From contig NZ_LT906457.1 of the NCBI RefSeq assembly GCF_900186965.1, forward strand, positions 2,444,501-2,508,500: a DNA stretch of 64,000 nucleotides. Reading direction: 5' to 3'. Below the pieces are notes generated by a model. That model made no database searches. It worked only from the letters and a program-made list of their open reading frames with translations, and had not been told where the DNA came from. The stretch comes from Legionella spiritensis (GTDB lineage: Bacteria > Pseudomonadota > Gammaproteobacteria > Legionellales > Legionellaceae). The position numbers and the translations under genes were made by a program. This document shows, piece by piece, positions 40,317-50,100 of the stretch; the first letter of the stretch is position 1; each line of letters begins with the position of its first letter.

Positions 40317-40817
40317 TTATCGTGTAAACTCGGGATTTTCGGTACGCAGGAAAATCTGGGTATAATACGTCCATCCGTTCTTGTCCTGGGCAATTCCAAT
40401 GCCGGTTAAGTTAAAATTGCCTTCAATATTTCTGCGATGTCCGGGACTGGTTAACCATTTGCGCACCACTTCCCGCGGAGGGATCTTGAAGTAAGCAATG
40501 TTTTCCGCTCCGGCGCGACAAAACTGTATTTCCTCGTAAATGCGCTTAATCCGTTTATCAAAATCCTCGTGACCAAACGCCATCATTTTATTCGCCATAT
40601 CACGGCTATGCTGCGTTGCTTCCATGGACATATATTTATTCAGCTTTAACGGTTTTAATCCTTTGGAGAGACGGTGTTTATTCACTTCATCAAGAACCAA
40701 CTGCTGATCCCGTACGCTGATCTCTTTTATGGTTAATGGTGCGGACCAAAGCGGCTGAAACAGCATCAAACCGCACAGAACCAGAAGTCCGACCCGCAAA
40801 ATTTTTCCTTTTTTCAT
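40317..40817 (-). CDS. Exported CAP/SCP-domain (YkwD-like) protein
   Basis: A 166-residue protein with a signal peptide (KILRVGLLVLCGLMLFQPLWS) and a CAP fold: 'VLDEVNKHRLSKGLKPL', 'HSRDMANKMMAFGHEDF', 'GAENIAYF' and 'WLTSPGHRRNI' are the family motifs, with the conserved His and Glu residues. The bacterial proteins are secreted or periplasmic and of uncertain function. It converges on sodC and lies beside a 154-bp inverted-repeat element. Confidence 0.9.
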   Translation of the reverse strand: MKKGKILRVGLLVLCGLMLFQPLWSAPLTIKEISVRDQQLVLDEVNKHRLSKGLKPLKLNKYMSMEATQHSRDMANKMMAFGHEDFDKRIKRIYEEIQFCRAGAENIAYFKIPPREVVRKWLTSPGHRRNIEGNFNLTGIGIAQDKNGWTYYTQIFLRTENPEFTR

Positions 40818-40890
40818 AGCTACAACCTATATGAATGATTTTCAAGAAGGACAAATTTTAACCTGATTTTAAACTCTGAATCCACTAGAT

Positions 40891-41044
40891 TCCATTTAGT
40901 TTTGACAGGCGCCTGTCATTCCCGCGCAGGCGGGAATCTATGGCTAAATTGACTCTGTGCTATATCAGGCATAAATTCCCGCCTGCGCGGGAATGACATG
41001 AAATGGCACACTTTGTGTAATGCTACCTGTCAAAACTAAATGGA
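40891..41044. repeat. 154-bp MITE-like element with perfect 19-bp terminal inverted repeats
   Basis: Left end TCCATTTAGTTTTGACAGG (40891-40909) and right end 41026-41044 are exact inverted repeats. Nested inside are two 24-bp arms (40914-40937 and 40975-40998) of the ATTCCCGCGCAGGCGGGAAT type, also exact inverted repeats and a motif seen in many proteobacterial genomes. It does not code. It lies between the CAP gene and ahpD. No clear target duplication is visible. Confidence 0.9.
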
Positions 41045-41064
41045 AAAATAACAGGGTATGGTTT

Positions 41065-41577
41065 TTACAAATGTAAACTGACATGAACCGCATGCAATAC
41101 AGCGCTGATTTTCCCAATACGCGCAATAGCGGAGAGCGGTAAGCCATGCTCCAGCAATTGACGGCTATGGGCGCTGATACAGGCACCGCACCCATTTAAT
41201 CCCGATACGGCAAGACACATGATTTCAAAGGTCACCTTATCCGTACCCGAATTCATCATGCCCTGCATGCGCAGACCTGTCGGGACTTGTCCTAGTTCAG
41301 CCAGTTCACTCAAATGAACAAAACGATAATAGATATTATTCATAGCCATCAAACTGGCTGCGACTTTAGCCGCTTGCCGAATGGTATCGTTTCCAACGGA
41401 CTCTATCAATCCGGCAATGAGGGTGTCATCACCCAGATGATAGGCAACAGCCAGCGCCGAACCAATAATCTGTTCCTCAGTCAAACCGTCCGTCTGGGTC
41501 ACATCCAGGACCTTGGTCAAATTTATACGCGCGTCCCTGGCGAATTCGGGTAACTTTTCCTTGATGAAATCCACCAT
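41065..41577 (-). CDS. ahpD: AhpD-like alkylhydroperoxidase (carboxymuconolactone-decarboxylase fold)
   Basis: A 170-residue helical protein with the catalytic CxxC in 'LNGCGACISAHSRQL' and the preceding 'FEIMCLAVSGLN'. In AhpC/AhpD systems AhpD reduces AhpC. It lies 38 bp after ahpC on the same strand, so they form an operon. L. pneumophila has such an AhpC2-AhpD pair for peroxide removal. Confidence 0.94.
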   Translation of the reverse strand: MVDFIKEKLPEFARDARINLTKVLDVTQTDGLTEEQIIGSALAVAYHLGDDTLIAGLIESVGNDTIRQAAKVAASLMAMNNIYYRFVHLSELAELGQVPTGLRMQGMMNSGTDKVTFEIMCLAVSGLNGCGACISAHSRQLLEHGLPLSAIARIGKISAVLHAVHVSLHL

Positions 41578-41615
41578 GATGGTCTCCTTATTTCTGATTA
41601 AAACCTACCCGAAAA

Positions 41616-42155
41616 TCAGGCAACGTGAATGGTATCTTCCCCTTTCTTCCAGTTACAGGGACATAATTCATCCGTCTGTAAGGCATCCAGTACCCTCAAA
41701 ACTTCCCGGGGATTACGCCCGACGTTCAGGTCCGTTACCATAACAAACCGGGTGACGCCTTCCGGATCGACAATAAACGTGGCCCGTTGCGCAACCCCTT
41801 CCTCCTCATCGAGGATGCCTAAATCCCGGGACAGTTCCCGCTTGATATCAGCCAGCATCGGAAACGGCAGCTCCTTAAGATCAGGATGCTGATTCCGCCA
41901 GGCTAAATGCACAAATTCACTATCAATACTTGCACCTAGAATCTGAGCATCACGATCGGCAAAATCACCGGCCAGTTTTCCAAACTCGGCAATTTCAGTC
42001 GGGCAAACAAACGTAAAATCCTTGGGCCAGAAAAACATGACCAGCCACTTGCCGGCATAGGTGTCATTGGAAATAGACTGAAACGCGTTGTGAATATCAT
42101 TGCTTACCGTCGCTTTCAGATGAAACTCAGGAAATTTTTTACCTACGGCAATCAT
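41616..42155 (-). CDS. ahpC: AhpC-type peroxiredoxin (AhpC2)
   Basis: A 179-residue 2-Cys peroxiredoxin with peroxidatic Cys51 in 'FTFVCPTEIAEF' and resolving cysteine(s) in 'DELCPCNW'. It reduces hydrogen peroxide and organic peroxides and is regenerated by the AhpD encoded next. A GAGGAGAAAAAAATG-type ribosome site precedes the ATG at 42155. The gap upstream (42156-42620) holds only the two small frames listed below. Confidence 0.95.
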   Translation of the reverse strand: MIAVGKKFPEFHLKATVSNDIHNAFQSISNDTYAGKWLVMFFWPKDFTFVCPTEIAEFGKLAGDFADRDAQILGASIDSEFVHLAWRNQHPDLKELPFPMLADIKRELSRDLGILDEEEGVAQRATFIVDPEGVTRFVMVTDLNVGRNPREVLRVLDALQTDELCPCNWKKGEDTIHVA

Positions 42156-42356
42156 TTTTTTCTCCTCAATGTTTTGTGATATACAGTGTAAATGTAGGCA
42201 CGAATCAAAGATAAGTAAAATTGAATATTTTTATTGAAACAATCAATAAAATCTATTCATTGTCAGCATCAAGGCTGAAATATTTTTATACCTGGTTCAC
42301 GGAACCTGTCACAAAGACCAATCTCAACAATACCCGTTGACATTTGGGGAATAACA

Positions 42357-42452
42357 ATGAAAAACCTTGCTGAAAACAAATTAATTTTATTCCCTGTTAT
42401 TCCCATTTTTTTACTTGTCTTGCTACCTTTGTCCGCTCACCGCGCCACATAA
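42357..42452 (+). CDS. 31-residue hydrophobic peptide or signal-peptide remnant
   Basis: ATG 42357 has GGGGA at the right distance. It encodes a short peptide with a single hydrophobic segment ('LFPVIPIFLLVLLPLSA') ending in an AxA-like site and then a stop. It could be a small membrane protein or the remaining signal peptide of a decayed exported protein. Nothing recognisable continues after the stop. Confidence 0.4.
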   Translation: MKNLAENKLILFPVIPIFLLVLLPLSAHRAT

Positions 42453-42546
42453 GGGTATTGCAGATATTCATAATTCCATTGATTTATGAGCCATCTTCTG
42501 CTGAAATGACCTTCTGCTAGTCGATTTGATCAAAATTGGAGAATTA

Positions 42547-42630
42547 ATGATGTCAAAAGAAGAAAAAATCTGCCTGATTGTTCGCTTTATTACCAAAAAT
42601 AAAGACTGGAATAAAACCTGTTGCCGCTGA
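42547..42630 (+). CDS. 27-residue frame before the GRDP-like gene (leader or frameshifted N-terminus)
   Basis: ATG 42547 has an excellent GGAG five bases upstream, whereas the following gene has none. The peptide begins MMSKEEKICLIVRFITKN and stops at TGA 42628-42630, which overlaps the ATG of the next gene (TGATG). Either it is a translationally coupled leader, or the true N-terminus of the GRDP-like protein split off by a small indel near 42620. Confidence 0.5.
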   Translation: MMSKEEKICLIVRFITKNKDWNKTCCR

Positions 42631-43052
42631 TGAAACAACCGGCACTTGATGAGTTACTGACTTACGAAAATCCTGGTGTGGTGAGCTATTTCACGCACCA
42701 CAACCCGACTTTCAGCCTGAATGCCAGCCGACAGCTTTTTACAGACCTTCTGGGCTGGCTGTGGTTAAACGCCCTCCGCCAGCAAAAAAATTGCCCCACT
42801 TATTTTTTTGGCCCTTTGCTCCCGATGGATGACATGTGGCACGCCTTCATTCTTCACTCCAGAGACTATGTGTCCTTTTGCGAGCGTTATTTTGACGGCT
42901 ATTTTCACCATAACATTGAACCGATTGGGATGGAGCATCAACTTGCTCCCGAAGAGATAGGTGACTTTCTTTACGATTGTTTTGAATATCTGGGAGAACA
43001 ATGGGTAATACGCTATTTTGGCGAAGCATTGCCTGTTATCCTTGAACCGTGA
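42630..43052 (+). CDS. GRDP-like (glycine-rich-domain-protein-like) small protein
   Basis: A 140-residue soluble protein. The stretch 'MDDMWHAFILHSRDYVSFC' followed by 'FHHNIEP' matches the D-x-x-W-H-x-x-I-L-x-(S/T)-R-x-Y ... HH pattern of the GRDP-like family (plant glycine-rich-domain proteins and bacterial relatives), of unknown biochemical role. The conserved His residues could bind metal. Its own start has no ribosome site, so translation probably depends on the short upstream frame. Confidence 0.6.
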   Translation: MKQPALDELLTYENPGVVSYFTHHNPTFSLNASRQLFTDLLGWLWLNALRQQKNCPTYFFGPLLPMDDMWHAFILHSRDYVSFCERYFDGYFHHNIEPIGMEHQLAPEEIGDFLYDCFEYLGEQWVIRYFGEALPVILEP

Positions 43053-43244
43053 ATAAAATTTATTACGACTGCAAAAGACAAGCGTGCCCAACCGAATGTA
43101 TTACTATTATTTTCTCGTATCGACAAGGCTTTGGAGATAACGTATCATTCTTTAAGTCTTGTACTATTTAAACTGGTTAAACAAACATTTTGGTAGCCTC
43201 ATTCTGAGGATAAGACCGGAACAGATACCATATGGAGTGATGCC

Positions 43245-44030
43245 ATGGCAGCCGAACATTTTTCGGTTTCTCTTGTAAGCCGACTGTCATTACAGGGCAC
43301 TCAGCAAATGCCTCAAGGTTATTATCGCTCCAAGTTATTTATTGTTCCTTTCACAACCAATCCGATTGTTGCAGCAGCAGGTCCGCTTCTTTCACTACTG
43401 GAAAGGTTGTGCGTCAGCACATCCCTGCCGCCTATCCGAAGTATTCGAGAAAATATCGAACATGAATTACGCGCGTTTCACAGCCGTATTCATGGCAAGG
43501 AGTATAATGAGGAACTGGAAGCCATAGCCAATTATTTATTATCAGCTACCATTGATGAACTCCTTGGGAAAAGTTATCTGCGTTTTGACGGTAAAATGGC
43601 CGAATTCAATTCCTTTACCCCGGCTTCCTTCGACAGTGTCGGTCCGGAAGAGCGCTTTTTTGACATTATCAATTATATTAAGGAAAGACCAAATCAGTAT
43701 CTGGATTTACTGGAACTAGCCTATTATTGCCTGATTTCAGGTTTTGAAGGGAAACAGCACGGACGCGCTAACGGACGACAAATTCTCGATGATCTGATTG
43801 AAGAATTATATCAGTTGATACGACAATACCGCGTCAACAAATCATACCGTCTTTTCAAAGAGCAGAAAAAAACGGAGGCGCCGTCCTCCAATCGAAAACC
43901 GATACTGGTTATCTGTTTTCTTTCGTTAGGTCTATTGATTGCCGGTTACTGGGTAAGCCATGCCGTGATCGAACATAAAGCAAAAACCGTCCAATTCGGA
44001 CATCATATTGTGGCTAAACTGGATGACTGA
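43245..44030 (+). CDS. icmH: IcmH/DotU, Dot/Icm inner-membrane protein
   Basis: A 261-residue protein of the DotU/TssL family: a cytoplasmic helical domain ('LEAIANYLLSATIDELL', 'LLELAYYCLISGFEGK') and one C-terminal membrane helix ('PILVICFLSLGLLIAGYWV'). With IcmF it stabilises the Dot/Icm core complex and helps place it at the poles. GGAG precedes ATG 43245. Its stop overlaps the icmF ATG (TGATG), so the pair is coupled. The 192 bp upstream hold no recognisable regulator site. Confidence 0.95.
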   Translation: MAAEHFSVSLVSRLSLQGTQQMPQGYYRSKLFIVPFTTNPIVAAAGPLLSLLERLCVSTSLPPIRSIRENIEHELRAFHSRIHGKEYNEELEAIANYLLSATIDELLGKSYLRFDGKMAEFNSFTPASFDSVGPEERFFDIINYIKERPNQYLDLLELAYYCLISGFEGKQHGRANGRQILDDLIEELYQLIRQYRVNKSYRLFKEQKKTEAPSSNRKPILVICFLSLGLLIAGYWVSHAVIEHKAKTVQFGHHIVAKLDD

Positions 44031-46954
44031 TGGATAAATCGTTACAAGCACTTTGCGATTCATTAAAACGCATTTTCGCACAACTAAAGCCCCAGCAAAA
44101 TCCATTATCCTTTCTATTGCTGATCGGTAAAACCGGCCAGGGTAAAACAACCTTGTTGAAACAAAGCAATCTTTTTCATCTCGAGATTGAGCAGGAACAT
44201 CCGATTCATGTTTTTTACAACAATCATGGCGTGATTGTAGAGCTGGGTGAATCCTGGCTAAATCGTAGCGAAAATCTTCTCGCATTTTCGTTGAAGCAAT
44301 TAAATCGCTGTCACAGCAATATCAAAATCAGCGGCCTTGTTCTTTGCGTTGACAGCAGTGAACTGTTATTAACGGAACCCGTGCAGCTTATGGAACAGTG
44401 CAAATCCCATACCCAGCTTCTGGAACGGTTCGGTAATGAACTCGGGTATCGGGCAGATACGGCGATCTTTGTGACCAAACTGGATGCGTTAGCGGGGTTC
44501 TGTGAATTTTTTCAAGCCGAGCATACGTCAGAATTAAACAAACCATTTGGTTTTTCCCTTAATAACAACCTCCGGAAAGATCGATTTATCAACCACTACA
44601 AAACACAGTTTGATCATATGCTCGAAGTGACAGGGCAACAGATTATCAATAAACTGCATCCGGCCCGTTCCAGCGTCAAACGGACACTAATCCGTGAATT
44701 CCCATTACAACTCGCCAGTTTAAGGGTACCCCTTCAAATATTACTGCAAAATTTAAACCACCACTTATTTCATTTACAGGCGCTCTATTTCACGAGTGCG
44801 GAGCAAGGTGGACTAAGTGTGGACAAGCTTAACAAAAAAATACAGCATGAATATGCCCTGGCCGTTCAGGACCGTTTTCCCCAATCCAATAATTACCGCG
44901 CCTATTTTATTGAGGGCGCCATTAAGACCTTTCAGGATCAAACAAAACACCATTCGCCGAGCATGTCAACGAACCACAAGGCTATTGCCGGTGTTGCCGC
45001 AGGATTTGCCGGTTTATTTTTATGCGTGCTAGGCTACCAGCATATCACTACCAGTAAATTGCTGGATGGAGCAAGCAAGGAATTATTGGCTTATGAAACA
45101 TTAATAGTACAACCCGATAATAAAACATCCGCGATCCATCATCTGTCCCAGGCTGAAAACATGCTGGATTTGATTCCTGTCAACCTCTTTTCCAGTTCAC
45201 TAATCGAACAATTAAAAGGTCAATTGCACAGAAACACCAAACACCACCTGCAAGATAATTTTCTCCCTGATTTAATCGGTAACCTGGAGGAAGTGATTTC
45301 CAACCCGTCGCAGACCCAGCTAGCACGCTACAAGGCTTTAAAGGTCTATCTGATGCTGGGGGAATCGGAGCATTTTTCGGAACCGGAAGTCATCAACTGG
45401 TTCCATGAGAGCTGGAAAGCCAAAAATCCTGACAAACCGATTGAAAAAGATCTTCTTCTGCTAAAAAAAGCAATAAAACAGCCCTTGCAACCCATTGCGA
45501 TTAACAGGCAATTAATCAGTGATACTCGTAATTATCTAAACGCGCTACCTGCCGCGTATCTGTATTACTCTCTGGCAAAAGGTTCCTTTCCGCAGGAAAA
45601 AACTCTCATTAATATAGAAGGGTTTGATTTAACCAATAAAGAATTGCCCATTTATTACACCAAAGAGGGTTTTAGCCAAATCATGGCTCTCTTGCCAAAA
45701 ATCACTACCCAATTACAGCTGGACAACTGGATTTTAGCCCGACAGGATCTTGGCAACCTGTACCTGCAACTGCAACAGGCCTATTGCTTTGAATACGTCA
45801 CCTGGTGGCAAAATTTTATACGACGAACCCATCCACAACATTATCAGGGTTATCAACAAGCCAGACAACTGGCTCAGACGTTGCAGCAGACGAATGCCAT
45901 ATCGCATTTAATTGAATTGATCCAACAGCATACCAGTCCGGATTTATCAAATAATGCCTTATTATTTAATCAGGAAATTGCCAGCCAGTTTACCGCCCTG
46001 AATTTAATGAGTCATTCTTCTATAAAAGAATTAAACATAAACATTACCGAGCTTGAAAAATTTCTGACCACACTTGGCGTGGTTAACGATCATGGTCGTA
46101 CGGTATTTGAATTAACCAGGGCTCGATTTAATGACGAATCACAATCCGATCCCCTGAGTGCCTTATACCGCCTTTCCCGCCAATTGCCGGAACCTGTTTC
46201 CGGTTGGGCCAAGCAAATTGCCGACGATACCTGGTATATTTTTATCACGGAAAGCAGAGAGTATCTCAACCGCAAATGGCAAGCGACCGTTTACAATGAA
46301 TACCAGTCCGCCATATCCAATCGTTATCCTTTTGAACCCAACCAGCCGGTTGAAATTTCCCTTGCCGAATTTGACCGTTTTTTTGCTCCAAAAGGAACAT
46401 TAAATAATTTTGTTAACCATTATGTGAAACCATTTCTGGATGTATCAAAACCCCAATGGCAACCTAAAGAGCACGACGGTTATATGATGCCGATTTCCAA
46501 CGACATTATTAATGAGTTAATTCGCGCCAATGTGATTAGCAATATGTTTTTCCCCGAAAATTCCAATAAAAGCAAAATAGATTTTACACTACAGAAAATT
46601 AACCTGGATCCGGTCGTTGCCAGCCTGCAGCTGACCATTGGAGACATCAAATTAACGGATAATCAGGATAGTGAGTCTTATACGTTTTTCAATTGGCCGC
46701 AATCCAATGCCCGATTGGCTCTTTACTCTATTGAGGGCGCTCATTACGAGCTTGAGGAATCCGGACCCTGGGCATTTTTCAAGATTTTACAAAAAGTAAA
46801 TGTCCTGGTTGATAATAACGACAGCGCCAGCCTGCAAATTCTTTTTGAAGTCAACGGTAACTCCGGCCGCTATATACTTAAAACCCAGAATCCTATTAAT
46901 CCATTTAGCCCTGGTGTTTTAACCGGATTTAACCTCAATAAGGAAATCACCTGA
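44030..46954 (+). CDS. icmF: IcmF, Dot/Icm inner-membrane protein (TssM family)
   Basis: A 974-residue protein, close to L. pneumophila IcmF (973). A Walker A motif lies at 33-40 in 'LLIGKTGQGKTTLLKQ'. A membrane helix ('AIAGVAAGFAGLFLCVLGY') lies near residue 320 and a long periplasmic part follows. It works with IcmH/DotU to assemble and protect the secretion apparatus. It converges on icmB; a 130-bp repeat element separates them, and no tphA-like gene is present. Confidence 0.96.
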   Translation: MDKSLQALCDSLKRIFAQLKPQQNPLSFLLLIGKTGQGKTTLLKQSNLFHLEIEQEHPIHVFYNNHGVIVELGESWLNRSENLLAFSLKQLNRCHSNIKISGLVLCVDSSELLLTEPVQLMEQCKSHTQLLERFGNELGYRADTAIFVTKLDALAGFCEFFQAEHTSELNKPFGFSLNNNLRKDRFINHYKTQFDHMLEVTGQQIINKLHPARSSVKRTLIREFPLQLASLRVPLQILLQNLNHHLFHLQALYFTSAEQGGLSVDKLNKKIQHEYALAVQDRFPQSNNYRAYFIEGAIKTFQDQTKHHSPSMSTNHKAIAGVAAGFAGLFLCVLGYQHITTSKLLDGASKELLAYETLIVQPDNKTSAIHHLSQAENMLDLIPVNLFSSSLIEQLKGQLHRNTKHHLQDNFLPDLIGNLEEVISNPSQTQLARYKALKVYLMLGESEHFSEPEVINWFHESWKAKNPDKPIEKDLLLLKKAIKQPLQPIAINRQLISDTRNYLNALPAAYLYYSLAKGSFPQEKTLINIEGFDLTNKELPIYYTKEGFSQIMALLPKITTQLQLDNWILARQDLGNLYLQLQQAYCFEYVTWWQNFIRRTHPQHYQGYQQARQLAQTLQQTNAISHLIELIQQHTSPDLSNNALLFNQEIASQFTALNLMSHSSIKELNINITELEKFLTTLGVVNDHGRTVFELTRARFNDESQSDPLSALYRLSRQLPEPVSGWAKQIADDTWYIFITESREYLNRKWQATVYNEYQSAISNRYPFEPNQPVEISLAEFDRFFAPKGTLNNFVNHYVKPFLDVSKPQWQPKEHDGYMMPISNDIINELIRANVISNMFFPENSNKSKIDFTLQKINLDPVVASLQLTIGDIKLTDNQDSESYTFFNWPQSNARLALYSIEGAHYELEESGPWAFFKILQKVNVLVDNNDSASLQILFEVNGNSGRYILKTQNPINPFSPGVLTGFNLNKEIT

Positions 46955-46987
46955 TTTTCAAGTGATGGAAGTCACGTATTTGTTCCT

Positions 46988-47117
46988 GTGCCCGCCCTGA
47001 AGGCTTCGCTGTAATGCGGGATAACGTTCACGTTCATGTGGATACTCACCTGTTTCTCAAAGTACGATATCCCGACATGAAACCCGCAACACGGCCGCAG
47101 GCCTCCTTACGGGCTAC
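46988..47117. repeat. Dispersed palindromic element, icmF-icmB copy (core only)
   Basis: About 130 bp matching the core of the family: GCCCGCCCTGAAGGCTTCGC, AATGCGGGATAACG, AAACCCGCAACACGGCCGC and CTCCTTACGGGCTAC. The terminal TAGGCTCTGTG repeats are absent. Its internal segment (CAGGTGAGTATCCAC, reverse strand) is like that of the letA-uvrC copy. It fills the gap between the two convergent stop codons and can fold into a long hairpin usable as a terminator. Confidence 0.8.
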
Positions 47118-47142
47118 CAAGCTGTGCAGGAATACGGCTTTT

Positions 47143-50100
47143 TTAATGCGTTTTGGATGGCAGTATTTTTACATTAGGATCTTTGGAGTAAGCCTCGAGG
47201 ATATCATCGACCAATTGATCAATCACACTGTCCTTGGCATCTTCTTCAATCAATCCCACCTGAGCTTTCATACTGGCCAGACGCTCTTCAATAATTTTCG
47301 CAATAGAGCCATTGGGAAACAAGGACGCCAGTACCCGCCGGGCTTCCGAAGGTCCTAATTGGCGGTAAAGACGGTTACGTACCGTCGCGTCTTCCGCCGT
47401 GGTACTGAAGGCCCATAATTCAACAGGCCCCAGAGTCAAGGTAAGTAACTGAATATTAACGCCGGATTTGGTCGCGTATTGCACCAGGAATGTTGCCCCA
47501 CCTTGTCTTGGCCCGTGAACACGTGTTCGTAAAGCGATTTTGGCCGTATTCGACAAACCGAATATCTGCGTCGTTTTTTCAACGGCTTGAGAGGGTCCCG
47601 CATCCATAATATAAATCGCTGTTGCAAACTCAATCATAACGGCATCAAAGTCGTCCACCGATTGGGAAAGAAGCGCAATCTGCACTTTCCATTTTCGTCC
47701 TTCCCGCATATCAATAATAACCTGCTCTCTAACCGCGGCTGATTTTGAGGTGCGGTGAAATTCATCGTATACAATACGTTTGGGATCTTCGCGAATTTCC
47801 GTAACCCTGTCTTTATGGTATTCCCGATATTGATCCGGCACATTATTCATACTTTCCTCGGTCAAATAATAATGCCGGGCAAGCACATAACGCGCGAGCA
47901 TATACATAACTGACGTTTGTCGATCTGCTGCGTCTCCCCCGCTTTTGGCGACTTCATCCAAATCGAGGGAAACAATCCGGGCATCGCCGATATCAAAACT
48001 GGTGACTCTTGACAGAATGGAATATTCACGTACCGCTCCTGAAATCATTCTGGAAAAAGCACTGATTAATGACTCGCCGGTTGGCGCCACCACTTTCTCA
48101 TACAGATCCTCAATCGAAGGCGTACGGCAAATAGAGGCGGCATCAGCCAGTAGAGGCATGGCATATCGTTGGGCAAGCATCGCTTCATGCACAAAACCGG
48201 CCGAGAACAAGGCATCCGTGACCTCCCACCAGGTTGATTTTGAATCCCGGACAAACCCGATTTCCTCAAGAATACTGTCAATAAATTCTTCAACCCCCGG
48301 TGCGTAGGGTGTTGGATTAAATTCATCAGCCATGCTTTTGTATAGCTCATCCACCACCATACCCGCCAAATCAGGCATACCGTCATAAGGCTTTGCAGCG
48401 CCCAGTGGCGTCGTTAGAAGGGTAAGAAAATTAACCAGAAATGAACGTTCCGTAGCCGTCGGATAACGACATCCCAATTGCGTGTCAAAGGGATTAATGG
48501 AGTACTCCGGAGTCATACGCAAACGGTGATAGGCGGCAAGATGTCGCTTTGACGCAGGCAACGCTTCTCTTATCAGAGAAATTAATCCGCTGCTTGACGG
48601 CCCGATATCAATAATGGCAATCCTTGGCAACCGCGTTAATCCCCCGGACAAACAAAGAGCCAGATTCAGGGCGTTCGATAATACGGACTTACCGGAACCG
48701 GGGCGCGCGTAAACCAGATCAATCCAGGTTGTCTGCTGAGTCGAGCCGGGTTGAAAGGGCCAGGGTTTGCCATCTGGCGTTCTGTACAATAAAGCCCCGC
48801 TATCCCAAGGGGAGGCAGGCCGGGTAATAGGTAACATAGTGACCACATCAGAAAGAGGCGCTACTGACGGGACGGCGGTGCTGCGCGTTGTAGTCGCCAG
48901 CATACTGGACACAAAACCGGCAAACGGATCGCCGCAAATTTCCGATACATCCGTTGAACCCCAGCCTTGAATCGCCTTAACCAGTTCCGAACTCCGGCGC
49001 CTCATCAAAGGTATATTACCGGCCGGAGCCCAGGTCGTGGCAACAACCCGTAAACGAATAATCGCATCATCCGAATTCAACTGCAAATACTTCAGAAGAT
49101 TTACGGAATCGCTGATTAGTCTGTTTTGGGCAGATGAAAAAGCCAGAATACCAGCCAGCATCCCTTTCAGTTTAATCGTGCTTAACCCATCGCTTTCCAG
49201 AAAAAACGACATCCGCCACGGAATGTGTGACGGAAGTATCCGTCCGAACAAAACGGCAAACGGACGAACATCTTTGGGAAACAAATCAATAAAAACGGAA
49301 GAATACATTTTATTGCCGACTTGCACCGTTCGCAGATCAATGTTTTCCGCATCGCGCGGAATAACCTGCTTTGCCAGGGAAGGCCATAGCAAATCCGACA
49401 CGTCTCCTTCAAACCGATTTATTTCACGAGGATATATTTTATCGCCCGGCAAGGTCGCCTTCCAATCATCCGCGGTAAAATCCGGATCCGCAGTCATACG
49501 TATGGCATGCACGGCATCATGAACTTCAACCAGTCTGGCATAAATGTTAAGAGCATCCAGATCATTCAGAATGGATCGGACATAAGCATCGTGAGTATCA
49601 CGTAACTCCGGAATGGCTGCATAAATGGTTTGAGTATTTTTAAAGGCAGGCGCTTTGGTATCTTTCAACATTTTTAATTTAGCCTTTGATGAGGCTTTCA
49701 ATTGCTCCTGGGCTAAATTAAAAGGTCGGGTAAAAAGAACAAAATAAAGTCTTTCCTCGGCACAGTATTGTGACAGGTAATCCACCCGCTCGGAAAACAA
49801 ATCATCCAGTTTTAATTCCAGACGCTTGGCGGTAGCATCGGCTGCGGAATAGATATCCTGAATGACTTTACGGATATTTTGTTTGTCGTGACTGAAAAAG
49901 ATCTGCAAGGCATGGCCTGGCCTGCTCATAGCTCCCTGGAAGGCGTTGGACAATCCTTCCACCAGACGTTCAAATTCCTCGTTGCCCGCCAGAGCGGTAA
50001 CACCTTCTATTTTTACAAGCGAAACCAGTGAACCGTCATGATTAACCAAAACTGTCTTGGAATCCGCAGTTTCCAGTTCACAATACGATTCAGTTGTTTG

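Noticed and set aside
40965-41195. 76-codon frame containing 'VIPAQAGI'
   Set aside because: This is the usual false translation of the GC-rich palindrome (40975-40998) fused to an out-of-frame part of ahpD.
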